Of a DNA stretch of 64,000 nt, positions 17,584-27,178 are shown piece by piece. Source of the DNA: Bacteroidetes bacterium HGW-Bacteroidetes-16 (GTDB lineage Bacteria > Bacteroidota > Bacteroidia > Bacteroidales > F082). The stretch covers positions 17,528 to 81,527 of the forward strand of contig PHDN01000019.1 in assembly GCA_002840975.1 (NCBI GenBank), given 5' to 3'. The number at the start of each line of letters is the position of its first letter. Position 1 is the stretch's first letter. Both the position numbers and the translations under genes were made by a program. The notes under the pieces were generated by a model, which was not told the DNA's origin, did no database searches, and saw only the letters and a program-made list of their open reading frames with translations.

Positions 17584-17913
17584 ATGGATTACAAAAAAGT
17601 AAAAACAGAAACTTCTGCCGTTACTCGTCAAAAAGACAAATTTTACGAACAAACCGGAAATATCTACGAAACAGTCGTCATTTTGGCAAAACGCGCCAAC
17701 CAGATCGGCTCCGATATCAAAGTTGAACTGGATCAGAAAATTTCAGAGTTTGCTCCTCCCAGCGACAACCTGGAAGAGGTTTTCGAAAACAGGGAACAAA
17801 TTGAAATCGCCCGTTTTTATGAAGGTCTCCCAAAACCAACACTGCTTGCCGTTAACGAATTTCTTAACGAGGAAATTTACTTTAGAAATCCCCACAAGGA
17901 AATGACAAAGTAG
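17584..17913 (+). CDS. rpoZ: RNA polymerase omega subunit (Rpb6-like)
   Basis: A 109-residue protein of the Bacteroidota RNA polymerase Rpb6/omega family. The core is GNIYETVVILAKRANQI (about 26-42), the omega helix that clamps the beta' subunit C-terminus, and the family-typical IEIARFYEGLPKPTLLAVNEFL near the end. It begins 12 bases after bamD and 7 bases before coaBC. Its position in the bamD cluster is itself diagnostic for the phylum. Confidence 0.92.
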   Translation: MDYKKVKTETSAVTRQKDKFYEQTGNIYETVVILAKRANQIGSDIKVELDQKISEFAPPSDNLEEVFENREQIEIARFYEGLPKPTLLAVNEFLNEEIYFRNPHKEMTK

Positions 17914-17920
17914 TTTTTGC

Positions 17921-19129
17921 ATGTTGAAGGGAAAAAAAATATTAATCGGGATAACAGGAAGCATTGCTGCCTATAAAATTCCTTTTATTATTCGCCTGCT
18001 TAAAAAGGCTGGTGCTGAGGTGCAGGTGATCATGACACCGATGGCCTGTGATTTCATCACTCCCTTAACACTATCTACTTTATCCGAACGCCCCGTTTTA
18101 GTTGATTTTTATGACAAAGGCGATGGAAGCTGGCACAGCCATGTTGATCTTGGACTGTGGGCAGATTTATACCTCCTGGCACCGGTTACGGCCAACACCA
18201 TGGCCAAAATGGTTGCCGGAATAGCTGATAATTTATTGTTAACCACTGTTTTGTCGGCCAGATGTCCTTTGCTTTTTGCACCGGCCATGGATTTAGACAT
18301 GTACCAGCATCCTACCACGCAGAACAACGTTAAACGGTTAATGGAGTTTGGCTACCAACTGATTGAACCCACCAAGGGAGAGTTGGCCAGTGGCCTTCAT
18401 GGATTTGGCCGACTTGAAGAACCTGAAGTTATATTCCAGAGGATAGTTACTTATTTAAGTGATAATAAGCCGTTAACCGGAAAGAAATGTCTGGTAACAG
18501 CAGGCCCTACTTATGAACCCATTGATCCCGTGAGGTTTATTGGAAATTTTAGTTCCGGACTCATGGGGATTGAAGTAGCCAATGCTTTAGCCGATTTGGG
18601 CGCCAAGGTGCAGCTTGTCCTGGGCCCTTCTTCGTTAGAAGTGTCTCATCCTGACATTGAAGTTACAAAAGTGACTACTTCAGAACAAATGCTTTCTGCC
18701 TGTTTGAAATATTTTAGTTCTTCCTATATAACAGTCATGGCAGCCGCTGTAGCAGATTTTAAACCCACCATTGTAGCCGATAAGAAAATTAGAAAAGCGG
18801 ACAAGTTAAGCACTCTTGAGCTAGAGCCTACTACGGATATTCTGACTTCTTTGGGAAAAACCAAACGCGATAACCAGCTTTTAATAGGATTTGCATTAGA
18901 AACCAACCAGGAAGAAGCCCATGCCATAGAAAAGCTCACAGCCAAAAACCTGGACATGATTGTTTTGAATTCATTAAATGATGCCGGCGCAGGTTTTGGT
19001 TATTCCACCAACAAAATTACACTCCTTAAAACGGTAGGTGAAAAAATTACCTTTCCGTTGAAATCGAAAAAAGAAGTTGCCGTGGATATTGTGAATGCCA
19101 TCCTCTCCTTAAAATCACAACCAAAATGA
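17921..19129 (+). CDS. coaBC: CoaBC: phosphopantothenoylcysteine synthetase/decarboxylase
   Basis: A 402-residue bifunctional coenzyme A biosynthesis enzyme. The N-terminal flavoprotein CoaC domain (about 1-185) opens with GITGSIAAYK and has PAMDLDMYQHP, the Bacteroidota form of the PxMNxxMW motif. The C-terminal CoaB domain (about 190-400) has TAGPTYEPIDPVRFIGN, SSGLMG and the KKIRKADK lysine motif. CoaB joins cysteine to 4'-phosphopantothenate using CTP, and CoaC decarboxylates the product to 4'-phosphopantetheine. The stop overlaps the next start by four bases (ATGA). Confidence 0.96.
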   Translation: MLKGKKILIGITGSIAAYKIPFIIRLLKKAGAEVQVIMTPMACDFITPLTLSTLSERPVLVDFYDKGDGSWHSHVDLGLWADLYLLAPVTANTMAKMVAGIADNLLLTTVLSARCPLLFAPAMDLDMYQHPTTQNNVKRLMEFGYQLIEPTKGELASGLHGFGRLEEPEVIFQRIVTYLSDNKPLTGKKCLVTAGPTYEPIDPVRFIGNFSSGLMGIEVANALADLGAKVQLVLGPSSLEVSHPDIEVTKVTTSEQMLSACLKYFSSSYITVMAAAVADFKPTIVADKKIRKADKLSTLELEPTTDILTSLGKTKRDNQLLIGFALETNQEEAHAIEKLTAKNLDMIVLNSLNDAGAGFGYSTNKITLLKTVGEKITFPLKSKKEVAVDIVNAILSLKSQPK

Positions 19130-20025
19130 TAAGAAAAGGATTTATCACATTTTTTTTCATCCTGATTGCTCATTCGGGTTTTAGTCAGGAGTTTCTGGGC
19201 AATATCCAGGTTCAATCACAAAAAATACAGGGAATCGACCCCACGGTTTTTACCACCATGAAAACCTCTATGTTCGAATTCATGAACAACCAAAGTTGGT
19301 CTGAATATCGGTTTAAGATAGAAGAACGCGTCGAGTTCGCGATGGTATTCACTATCAATGAGGTAATTGGAGGTGATGATTTTAAAGGCACCCTTAACCT
19401 GGTGCTAAAACGGCCTGTTTATGGAACCGATTACAACTCAGATGTGATCAATATAATCGATAATGATATTCATTTTAGGTATGTTCCTTATCAATCAATG
19501 GAATTTGTTGAAGGAACGTATTCTAATAACCTGACCTCCATCCTGGCTTTTTATGCGTATATCATGATGGGGCTTGATTTTGATACCTTCAGCTTGCTAG
19601 GGGGAACAGCCTTTTACGAAAAAGCCATGGCCGTTGCCACCGCAGCCCAAAGTTCCAATGAGCGTGGATGGCAGGGGTTTGAAGGGCCGAAGAACAGATA
19701 TTCACTTGCCGAGAACCTCCTGAATCCGTCTTATGAAGACTTAAGGAAATTCCTTTATGAGTATCACCTGAAAGGGCTTGATGAGATGGCAAAAAGTGTG
19801 GATGGAGGACGAGCCTCGATCGGGAAAACACTTAAGTATTATCAGAATGTTTACAATAAACGACCTGGTTTGTATTTGCTTCAGGTGTTGCTTGAATCAA
19901 AAAGAGACGAAATTATTAATATCTATAAAGAAGCCTCTCCCGCCGAAAAAATAAACATGATCAATATGATGAAAGAGATTGACCCGGCCAATGGTACCCG
20001 CTACGAAATGGTCAACGAAAAGTAA
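19126..20025 (+). CDS. DUF4835 family secreted protein
   Basis: A 299-residue protein with a signal peptide (residues 1-20, cleavage near GFSQ). It matches the DUF4835 family of Bacteroidota, with internal features such as FRYVPYQSMEFVEGTYSNNL (about 123-142) and GWQGFEGPKNRYSLAENL. Its function is not established. It is translationally coupled to coaBC (four-base overlap), which is the usual neighbour. In many Bacteroidota recN follows this gene; here a hybrid histidine kinase follows after a 203-base gap with its own -7 box. Confidence 0.85.
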   Translation: MIRKGFITFFFILIAHSGFSQEFLGNIQVQSQKIQGIDPTVFTTMKTSMFEFMNNQSWSEYRFKIEERVEFAMVFTINEVIGGDDFKGTLNLVLKRPVYGTDYNSDVINIIDNDIHFRYVPYQSMEFVEGTYSNNLTSILAFYAYIMMGLDFDTFSLLGGTAFYEKAMAVATAAQSSNERGWQGFEGPKNRYSLAENLLNPSYEDLRKFLYEYHLKGLDEMAKSVDGGRASIGKTLKYYQNVYNKRPGLYLLQVLLESKRDEIINIYKEASPAEKINMINMMKEIDPANGTRYEMVNEK

Positions 20026-20139
20026 CTTCACCCTCACAATCGTCTATTTTATTGTCCATTAGTTTGTATTAAGTATCTGAACCGAACGTTAAGAATTTGC
20101 AATATTTGCGAATTCAAGTAGGTCAATTGATAAAATAAT

Positions 20140-20147
20140 TACCTTTG
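20140..20147 (+). promoter_or_regulatory. -7 box (TACCTTTG) upstream of the hybrid kinase
   Basis: TACCTTTG fits TAnnTTTG and lies 81 bases before the ATG at 20229. No -33 TTTG is found at the normal spacing. Confidence 0.4.
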
Positions 20148-20228
20148 CTTTCTGGCAACAGGAAATAATCTTAAAACGGTTCGGGAACTACACATGATAA
20201 TTCGAAAAGTATTGATTTGATTGTATCT

Positions 20229-22232
20229 ATGGAAAATCGATTACCTGATATTCCGGATAAACCATCTACAGCCAAGTGTGAAAATCTGAACACTTTGGTT
20301 ATGGATGGTGCCCGGTTATTACAAGTACCTTTCATGGCCTATCTAATCGCTGATTCAAATACTGGATTGAAGATTGAAGTCTCCACGGAAATTATTGAAG
20401 AAAACCATAAACTGGCTATTCCTGATTTTTTATTGGAATTTCTTCATGTACAATCAATTGAACCTTTACAAGTTTCAGATACTACCACGCCGCAATTTGA
20501 CACCCATGATTCGTTTATTCAATACCTTAAGTTGGTTTCACTTGTTGCGGTTCGGGTAGGTCATTTAGATCATACCATCGGGCTTCTTATTATTGGGGAT
20601 CATCAATCCCGAATTTTCGATCAGAGAGAACTCGATTTGTTGTCAGTTTTGAGTACAGTTGTGGGTAATATTTCAGCGAGTACTGCCAGAGAAAGTGAGC
20701 TTATTAGTAAACTTGACAAATATAAGTCGGTATTCGACCATGCCAGTAATGGGGTTTTTTTACTCATGGATAATATAATTGTTGATGTTAATCCCAAGGC
20801 TTGTGAAATGTTTGGGATGCCTTTTGAAGCCATTATAGGATCCAATTCGGATGATTTGTCTCCCGATGATTTCGTGGTCAATGGGGTGGTTCAACATTCA
20901 GATGTTATGGGTTATACCCAAAAAGCACTAAAAGGACTGCCTCAGCATTTTGATTGGGTACATCAGAAAAAGGATGGCACCTTATTTAATGCAGAGATCA
21001 CTCTTACCCGCATGGAGGGTCATAGCGAATTCAACCTGCTGGCAATAGTGCGGGATATAAGTTTGCAAAAAGCATATGAAAATCAGTTAATTCAGGCCAA
21101 AGAAGAGGCCCGTGAAGCCAATCGCCTGAAATCTTCCTCTCTTGCCTCCATGTCGCACGAAATAAGAACGCCATTAAATTCAATTATCGGATTTTCTGAT
21201 TTACTTCTTGATCCGGATGCTACTGATGAAGATAGAGAAACCTTCACCAAACTGATCCTGGTAGCTGGAAAGTCACTTTTACAACTTGTGGCAGATATCA
21301 TTGATATCTCAAAAATTGAAGCTGGTCAAGTCATGATTCATGAAGAAGAATTTCGTCTCAACTCTTTTTTGCAGGAAATCCATGAGGTTTTTATTCATGA
21401 TCAAATACAGAACCGGGAAAACGGCTTTGAATTGCGGTTAGTGAAGGCTTCTTCCGATGAAATCACCATCAAAACCGATCAATTAAGGCTTCGTCAGATT
21501 TTTAACAATTTAATTACCAATGCCCTAAAATTTATTGACAAGGGTTTTGTAGAATTTGGCTATTCCGCTGTCTTGCCAGGAAGCATTTTGTTCTATGTTA
21601 AGGATACGGGTGTGGGGATTGCTAAAGACAAGCAACACGAAATATTTTTGCAATACGGGCAAGACTCGAGTACCTTTCAGCGCAACAGAGAAGGAACTGG
21701 TTTGGGGCTTGCTATCAGTAAATCGTTTGTCGAACTTTTAGGAGGAAAAATCTGGCTTGATTCTGAAAGAGGCTCAGGATCAACCTTCTACTTCACAATT
21801 CCCGTTATTTTAGAAAACAGCAATACACCTTTAGTTCAAGATAAGCAAGAGCTCTTTAAAATTGACCTCTCGGGAAAAAAAGTTTTGATTGTGGATGATA
21901 TCCAGGAAAATTGCGTGCTTCTTAAAGGGCTTTTTCAACGAACCGATGCAGAAATATTTGTTGCAAACAATGGCCTTGTGGCGATTGAAACAGCACGAAA
22001 AAGCGGTCCTTTCGATTTAGCACTGGTGGATGTCCGTATGCCCGAAATGGATGGGTATGAAACAACGCGATTGCTTCGCGAAGAGTATCCTTCTATGATC
22101 ATCATGAACCTAACTGCTTACCCAAATGATGATGGACAAGAAAAATGCATGGCATTGGGAAGCAACGAATATTTGAATAAACCTTTGTCAATACAGGAAC
22201 TTCTTCGGTTGCTTCAACGATATTTCAATTAA
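20229..22232 (+). CDS. Hybrid sensor histidine kinase (GAF-PAS-HisKA-HATPase-REC)
   Basis: About 667 residues with no membrane segment, so cytosolic. Order: a GAF-like sensor (about 15-160); PAS (about 165-285; YKSVFDHASNGVFLL and VRDISLQKAYENQ); HisKA with the phosphorylation box MSHEIRTPLNSIIGF (about 310); HATPase with NLITNALKF (N box), DTGVGIAKD (G1) and GTGLGLAIS (G2); and a C-terminal receiver with VLIVDD and the phospho-acceptor Asp in LVDVRMPEMDG. It is a phosphorelay-type kinase. The signal is unknown, and no dedicated output regulator is adjacent. The ATG at 20229 is preferred to a TTG four codons upstream. Confidence 0.9.
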   Translation: MENRLPDIPDKPSTAKCENLNTLVMDGARLLQVPFMAYLIADSNTGLKIEVSTEIIEENHKLAIPDFLLEFLHVQSIEPLQVSDTTTPQFDTHDSFIQYLKLVSLVAVRVGHLDHTIGLLIIGDHQSRIFDQRELDLLSVLSTVVGNISASTARESELISKLDKYKSVFDHASNGVFLLMDNIIVDVNPKACEMFGMPFEAIIGSNSDDLSPDDFVVNGVVQHSDVMGYTQKALKGLPQHFDWVHQKKDGTLFNAEITLTRMEGHSEFNLLAIVRDISLQKAYENQLIQAKEEAREANRLKSSSLASMSHEIRTPLNSIIGFSDLLLDPDATDEDRETFTKLILVAGKSLLQLVADIIDISKIEAGQVMIHEEEFRLNSFLQEIHEVFIHDQIQNRENGFELRLVKASSDEITIKTDQLRLRQIFNNLITNALKFIDKGFVEFGYSAVLPGSILFYVKDTGVGIAKDKQHEIFLQYGQDSSTFQRNREGTGLGLAISKSFVELLGGKIWLDSERGSGSTFYFTIPVILENSNTPLVQDKQELFKIDLSGKKVLIVDDIQENCVLLKGLFQRTDAEIFVANNGLVAIETARKSGPFDLALVDVRMPEMDGYETTRLLREEYPSMIIMNLTAYPNDDGQEKCMALGSNEYLNKPLSIQELLRLLQRYFN

Positions 22233-22288
22233 TTCTACTATCTTTATTCTTTCATTAATCTACCGCTGCATACAATTGCAACAAGAAA

Positions 22289-24220
22289 ATGAGAGTTGAA
22301 GCAAAAAAAATATTGGTTAAGTATTGGGGGTATCCTGATTTTCGACCCATGCAGGAAGAAATTATCCTGTCGGTAGCCGAAGGACATGATACCTTGGCTT
22401 TGTTACCTACCGGTGGGGGTAAATCCATCTGTTTTCAGGTACCTGCCCTCATGGTCTCTGGAACCTGCATTGTTGTCACCCCTTTAATAGCATTGATGAA
22501 GGATCAGGTGGATAACTTGAAAAAGGTAGGCATAAAAGCCGCTGCCATCTATACAGGAATGCACAGCTCCGAAATTGAATCGGTTTATTCAAACGTGGTG
22601 GCCGGTACCTATAAATTTTTATATGTATCTCCAGAACGACTTGATACGGAGCTTTTTAAGCACGTTATTTCAAGGGTAAAAGTCAATCTACTTACCGTAG
22701 ACGAAGCCCATTGCGTGTCGCAATGGGGATACGATTTCAGACCACCTTACCTGCGTATTGCAGAAATAAGGCCCTATATTCCTGATGTGCCGGTTTTGGC
22801 ATTAACAGCCACAGCCACACCGGAGGTGGTTGCAGATATCATGAGTAAACTGGAATTTAGGCGAAACAGGGCATTTCGTTCCACCTTCGAACGGACCAAC
22901 CTGGCCTATCATGTAGCCAAAGAATATGATAAGCCGTCTTTTCTAATGAGTTTTTTTGCTGATACCAAAGGTTCTGGAATCGTATATGTCCGCAATAGAA
23001 AGAAAACCAGAGAATTGGCCGAAATCCTCACGAAAAAAGGAGTGAGTGCTACTTTCTACCACGCAGGTCTGGATGCGCATACCCGGGACGAAAGACAAAA
23101 ACAATGGAGTACAGGTCAGGTAAAAGTGATGGTTTCAACAAATGCCTTTGGGATGGGAATAGACAAAGCGGATGTCAGGAAAGTAATTCATTACGACTTG
23201 CCCGATTGTATAGAGTCGTATTTTCAGGAAGCTGGTAGGGCCGGCCGCGACCAAAAACCTTCTCAGGCAGTTTTACTTTATACCCACCACGATATAATAA
23301 ATGCCAAAGAACTACTAAAAACCTCTTATCCACCCATTGATGAAATTAGAATTATTTACAATGCGTTGGGCAATTATTTGCGGCTTGCCGAAGGGAGTGG
23401 TAAAGATATAAGCTTTGATTTTAAGATCAGTGATTTTGCAAATAACTACAATTTCAATTTGTTACAGGTTTATAGTGCCATAAAAATATTGGAACGCGAA
23501 GGATACCTGATGTATGTTGAGTCTGCCGGACAGTTTTCAAAACTATTTGTTCCACTGTCAAAAGAAGATCTGTATCGGTTCATGGTGGAAAACCCGAGAA
23601 GTGAACGCATCATAAAAGAGATCATGCGCTCCTATTCGGGGATATTTACCGACTATATCAATATCAACGAAAGTATGCTGGCCAAACGTGCGGAAATGGC
23701 TAGGGAGGAGGTCGTGAAACAATTGAGTTACCTCCATAAGTTGAAAGTAATTACTTATATTCCCATCACTACCTTGCCACAGTTGGTTTTTTCTTCAGGC
23801 AGGATGAATGCCAAATACATACAACTTTCTGATCAAAATTACCGGTTTCTGAAAGAAGCCGCCGAAAAACGGCTTGAGGCCCTGCTCCACTTTATTACCG
23901 ACAACCTGAAATGCAGAAGCCAACAATTGCTGGCTTATTTTGGTGAACAAAAGAGCCAACGCTGTGGTATTTGTGATGTGTGTATGTCAAAAAACAAATC
24001 GAACTTAAACGAAATGGAGTTTGAACAATTGGTCGAATCTATAAATGAAATGTTGATCTCGAAACCTCGATATCTGAACGATGTGATACAAAACCTCTCA
24101 CAGTATACCGAAGACCAAATTATTGACGTAATTCGCTGGCTGATGGATCATGGTAAAGTGATCAGAGGCAAGGATGAAATGTTGGGCTGGCACGATCAAT
24201 TGAACATTTCATTTGAATAA
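22289..24220 (+). CDS. recQ: RecQ-family ATP-dependent DNA helicase
   Basis: A 643-residue superfamily 2 helicase. Motif 0 is FRPMQEEII (about 18-26), Walker A PTGGGKS, DEAH box DEAHC, motif III ALTATAT, motif V STNAFGMGIDKADVR and motif VI QEAGRAGRD. The RecQ zinc module is present (C in LKCRSQQLLAYF and CGICDVC, about 555-575). The C-terminal ~70 residues form a small winged-helix-like tail, and I see no clear HRDC domain. It unwinds DNA 3' to 5' in recombination and fork repair. It follows the kinase by 56 bases. Confidence 0.94.
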   Translation: MRVEAKKILVKYWGYPDFRPMQEEIILSVAEGHDTLALLPTGGGKSICFQVPALMVSGTCIVVTPLIALMKDQVDNLKKVGIKAAAIYTGMHSSEIESVYSNVVAGTYKFLYVSPERLDTELFKHVISRVKVNLLTVDEAHCVSQWGYDFRPPYLRIAEIRPYIPDVPVLALTATATPEVVADIMSKLEFRRNRAFRSTFERTNLAYHVAKEYDKPSFLMSFFADTKGSGIVYVRNRKKTRELAEILTKKGVSATFYHAGLDAHTRDERQKQWSTGQVKVMVSTNAFGMGIDKADVRKVIHYDLPDCIESYFQEAGRAGRDQKPSQAVLLYTHHDIINAKELLKTSYPPIDEIRIIYNALGNYLRLAEGSGKDISFDFKISDFANNYNFNLLQVYSAIKILEREGYLMYVESAGQFSKLFVPLSKEDLYRFMVENPRSERIIKEIMRSYSGIFTDYININESMLAKRAEMAREEVVKQLSYLHKLKVITYIPITTLPQLVFSSGRMNAKYIQLSDQNYRFLKEAAEKRLEALLHFITDNLKCRSQQLLAYFGEQKSQRCGICDVCMSKNKSNLNEMEFEQLVESINEMLISKPRYLNDVIQNLSQYTEDQIIDVIRWLMDHGKVIRGKDEMLGWHDQLNISFE

Positions 24221-24225
24221 ATAAT

Positions 24226-24233
24226 TAACTTTG
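24226..24233 (+). promoter_or_regulatory. -7 box (TAACTTTG) upstream of the beta-barrel protein
   Basis: TAACTTTG matches TAnnTTTG, 59 bases before the ATG at 24293. The -33 element is not clear. Confidence 0.4.
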
Positions 24234-24292
24234 AACCTACATTTGATGTTGACGTTTATATTCTACACCATGTCACTATAAATAATTGAATC

Positions 24293-25009
24293 ATGGATAA
24301 AACACTTAAGTTATTGATTTTGTTAGTGATATTACCGTTTATAACGCTGGCTCAGTCGTCAAAGCGGCAATATGTCGGTCTTTCAATCGGGCCCTCCATA
24401 CCTCTGTCCGATTTCGCAAGGAAGGATTTGAACGATTCAACTTCAGGATTTGCCAAAACAGGGGTGGCATTAAATTTTACCTATGCCTATCGGTTCTCTC
24501 ATAATTTCGGAATGCAGGTGGTGGTTAATTACAGCGGTAATAAGTTGGACAATGTCGCCTATGCTGATGGACTGATGAAGGCTCATCCCGGTTATGGCGT
24601 CACCGTTGAGAGTACACAAAACTGGAGTAGCGCTGGCGCGTTTGGAGGACCCTATTTCAGATTTCCTATCGGAGATGCTCTCTCGATAGACGTGAGGGGA
24701 TTGATAGGATACTTTGGCAGCAATTCGCCAAAAGCAACCATTTATACTACCAATATTAATGACCCTTCTGATAAAGGTACCTATTACCGTGAAAGCAGTC
24801 GTTCAACCGGATTTGGGTACCTTTTGGGAGCCGGGTTTAAATACCGTTTAAGTCATTATTATATAACGGCATTTGCCGACTACATTGGATCAGACCTTTA
24901 TTTTAAAGAGGTTACCGGTTGGAATTGGGATAATGAACCCTACGCCACCTCATTTGCTCAAAAGATTAACTATCTGTCGCTGACCTTAGGTCTGGCCTAT
25001 ATCCTGTAA
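24293..25009 (+). CDS. Outer membrane beta-barrel protein
   Basis: A 238-residue protein with a signal peptide (about 1-20, ending TLAQSS). The rest alternates polar and hydrophobic residues in strands with many Gly and aromatic residues (YVGLSIGPSIPLSDF; TGVALNFTYAYRF; GYLLGAGFKYRL; YLSLTLGLAYIL), matching the OmpA-like/PorT-type eight-strand barrels common in Bacteroidota. The ligand or role is unknown. The next gene begins 2 bases after its stop. Confidence 0.8.
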   Translation: MDKTLKLLILLVILPFITLAQSSKRQYVGLSIGPSIPLSDFARKDLNDSTSGFAKTGVALNFTYAYRFSHNFGMQVVVNYSGNKLDNVAYADGLMKAHPGYGVTVESTQNWSSAGAFGGPYFRFPIGDALSIDVRGLIGYFGSNSPKATIYTTNINDPSDKGTYYRESSRSTGFGYLLGAGFKYRLSHYYITAFADYIGSDLYFKEVTGWNWDNEPYATSFAQKINYLSLTLGLAYIL

Positions 25010-25011
25010 TT

Positions 25012-25626
25012 TTGATTCAAGGTGTCATACAGGAATCCTATTATCGCAACGAAGATGTTGTGTTTCTCGCGAAAGATTTATTGGGAAAATTAATCACCAT
25101 TAAGAATGCTGATGGGTTTGTTTCGGCGATCATTACGGAAACGGAAGCCTACGCGGGAGTTACTGATAAGGCCTCACATGCTTATGGTGGCAGGCGAACT
25201 CCGCGTAACTCGGTAATGTATGGCTGCGGTGGGATGGCTTATGTGTTTTTGTGCTATGGCATGCATTATTTATTTAATGTGGTTACCGGTCCTAAAAACA
25301 CTCCTCATGCAGTGCTGATAAGAGGGGTCATTCCCGTTGAAGGGATTGAACTGATGTTGGCTCGAAGGAAACTAAACTCGGTAGATTACCGTGGATTTAA
25401 TGGTCCCGGAAAAGTAACCTCAGCGCTTGGGATCAATTTAAGCCATAATGGTGTATCACTAACCGGGTCAACCATTCAGATTAAAGAAATTGGATTGGCA
25501 GTTTCTACCAGTCAAATAAAGGTAAGCAACCGCATCGGCGTGAATTATGCTGAGGAAGACGCCCTGCTACCTTATCGGTTCGAATTGTTGGACAAAATGA
25601 CTGTAAAAAAAAACGTCCTATTATAA
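25012..25626 (+). CDS. 3-methyladenine DNA glycosylase (AAG/MPG family)
   Basis: A 204-residue alkyladenine glycosylase. Visible family motifs are VAxDLLGK-like FLAKDLLGKLI (about 18-28), ETEAYAGVTDKASHAYGG (about 43-60, with the catalytic Glu in TETEAY), RNSVMYG and YVFLCYGMHYLFNVVT. It removes alkylated purines to start base excision repair. The start is TTG at 25012, with no nearby in-frame ATG; this start keeps the full N-terminal helix. It lies 2 bases after the barrel gene, so probably co-transcribed. A shared hairpin terminator follows. Confidence 0.9.
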   Translation: MIQGVIQESYYRNEDVVFLAKDLLGKLITIKNADGFVSAIITETEAYAGVTDKASHAYGGRRTPRNSVMYGCGGMAYVFLCYGMHYLFNVVTGPKNTPHAVLIRGVIPVEGIELMLARRKLNSVDYRGFNGPGKVTSALGINLSHNGVSLTGSTIQIKEIGLAVSTSQIKVSNRIGVNYAEEDALLPYRFELLDKMTVKKNVLL

Positions 25627-25645
25627 TTAACAGGACGTTTTTTTC
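25606..25645. terminator. Bidirectional terminator between glycosylase and HU genes
   Basis: AAACGTCCT (25611-25619) pairs with AGGACGTTT (25632-25640) around a 12-base loop, extended by an A-run on the left and a T-run on the right. It can therefore terminate both the + strand glycosylase, whose stop lies inside the hairpin, and the - strand HU gene. Confidence 0.88.
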
Positions 25646-25660
25646 CTAGATGTAAAGTTG

Positions 25661-25933
25661 TTATTTTACAACTTTTGATAGATCGGCACCTGCTTTAAAC
25701 TTAACCACTTTTTTGGCAGCGATATTAATTTCTTTGCCAGTTTGTGGATTACGTCCTTTGCGGGCAGCTCTTGTAGAAACGGAAAACGATCCGAAACCAA
25801 CTAAAGCAACACGGTCACCAGTTTTTAGAGCGTCACCTGTTGAGGTCACAAAAGCATCGAGAGCTTTCTTTGCATCACTTTTACTAATGCCAGCGCCGGT
25901 GGCCATTGCATCGATTAATTCAGCTTTGTTCAT
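25661..25933 (-). CDS. hup: HU-family DNA-binding protein
   Basis: A 90-residue nucleoid protein of standard HU length and sequence: [38 protein letters not shown] (about 26-52), and the DNA-bending arm [13 protein letters not shown] with the intercalating Pro. It wraps and bends DNA as a dimer. It is monocistronic, with a promoter of Bacteroidota type upstream and a bidirectional terminator downstream. Confidence 0.96.
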   Translation of the reverse strand: MNKAELIDAMATGAGISKSDAKKALDAFVTSTGDALKTGDRVALVGFGSFSVSTRAARKGRNPQTGKEINIAAKKVVKFKAGADLSKVVK

Positions 25934-25976
25934 CGTAAATAGAATTTTTAATTAACACTTAGGGTATTTATCTTAA

Positions 25977-26006
25977 CAAATGTAATGTATATCTGATTAA
26001 AATCAA
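25977..26006 (-). promoter_or_regulatory. Promoter of the HU gene
   Basis: On the minus strand TTG (26006-26004), a 19-base spacer and TACATTTG (25984-25977) fit the Bacteroidota -33/-7 layout. It lies about 44 bases before the HU start codon. Confidence 0.55.
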
Positions 26007-26146
26007 GCAATAGCGCACATTTTAATAGTTTTTGTTGATAAATGCGTCATTTTGTTAATAAAACCGCTGTAAATAGCGTTGTTATTATGCAAAATCCTTT
26101 ACATGGTCTTCAAATTTCGCTCATTTTGTGGTGCCGACAGTAAATT

Positions 26147-27118
26147 CTAACTGAGATAACCTGGAGAAAAATGACCAATGCCTCTTAGAAATTCGTCAGC
26201 ATGGAGGCGTTTTTTGCCGGCTTGCTGTAATTCTTCAATGCTGATATATCCATTATGAACACCCACCCATATCCTTTTATTGTCCGGCGTTTTTATCGTC
26301 CCGGGTAAAAGTTCATGATCAGCCGGTATGAATTCTGTTTTAAAAATCTTAATCGAAATTTCGTCGCCATTGTTTTTATGTAAAATCGAGATGGCGGCAG
26401 GGTAGGGGCTTAGTCCCCTAACGAAATCGTGAATTCTCTCTCCTGCCAGCTGCCAGTTAATGAAGCAATCGTGTTTAAATATTTTAGGAGCCTTTTTAAG
26501 TTGGTAGATGGATGCGTCAAGTTCGGATTGTGGGATGGGATCAATTTGGCCATGAAGAATCGAATTTGTGGTTTTCAGGATGAGGTTTGAGCCCAACTCC
26601 ATGAGTTTGTCGTGTAATGTGCCGGCATCATCATCCGGGTCGATTTGAATCGATACCTGATAAAGAATTTTTCCCGTGTCGATATCCTTGTCCAGTAAGA
26701 AAGTGGTTACCCCTGTGGTTGTTTCACCATTGATCAGCGCATGATTTATGGGTGCAGCACCCCGATATTGTGGTAATAAGCTCGCGTGTAAGTTGAATGT
26801 TCCCAAAGGGGGCATTTCCCAAACCTGGGGGGGCAGCATCCTAAAAGCGACTACAATCTGTAAATCAGCTTTCAAGGCCTTTAACTCGTCAATGAAAGCT
26901 GGGTCTTTAAGGTTTTCAGGTTGAAGAATGGGTAAGCCCATCTTCAGTGCACACGACTTGATAGCCGAGTGTGTTAATGTTTTACCACGTCCCGTCGGAC
27001 GGTCTGGTGCGGTAATCACCCCAACAACATGATATCCATTGTTGACCAGTGCTATTAAAGATGGAACAGCGAAGGGTGGTGTTCCCATAAAAACGATTCT
27101 GGCTTCACTTTTATTCAT
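26147..27118 (-). CDS. fmt: Methionyl-tRNA formyltransferase
   Basis: A 323-residue enzyme that formylates initiator Met-tRNA with 10-formyltetrahydrofolate. The N-terminal Rossmann domain begins RIVFMGTPPFAVPSL. The catalytic Asn and His lie in NLHASLLPQYRGAAPINHAL (about 108-127), and the catalytic Asp in LLDKDIDTG. The C-terminal OB-like tRNA-binding domain (about 205-315) is present. The ATG at 27118 is chosen because the upstream part of the open frame overlaps a terminator hairpin at 27130-27160. The promoter must therefore lie in or just after that hairpin, or read-through occurs. Confidence 0.95.
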   Translation of the reverse strand: MNKSEARIVFMGTPPFAVPSLIALVNNGYHVVGVITAPDRPTGRGKTLTHSAIKSCALKMGLPILQPENLKDPAFIDELKALKADLQIVVAFRMLPPQVWEMPPLGTFNLHASLLPQYRGAAPINHALINGETTTGVTTFLLDKDIDTGKILYQVSIQIDPDDDAGTLHDKLMELGSNLILKTTNSILHGQIDPIPQSELDASIYQLKKAPKIFKHDCFINWQLAGERIHDFVRGLSPYPAAISILHKNNGDEISIKIFKTEFIPADHELLPGTIKTPDNKRIWVGVHNGYISIEELQQAGKKRLHADEFLRGIGHFSPGYLS

Positions 27119-27126
27119 TCCGGTAA

Positions 27127-27160
27127 AAATAAAAAAAAACCCGGCATTAAGGCCGGGTTT
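27127..27160 (-). terminator. Terminator of the TPR protein gene
   Basis: On the minus strand AACCCGGC pairs with GCCGGGTT (27152-27159 with 27138-27145) around a 6-base loop, followed by a T-run (A-run at 27131-27139 on the + strand). It starts about 20 bases after the TPR gene stop and lies just before the fmt ATG. Confidence 0.88.
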
Positions 27161-27178
27161 CATCCTGTGAAAACAGAG

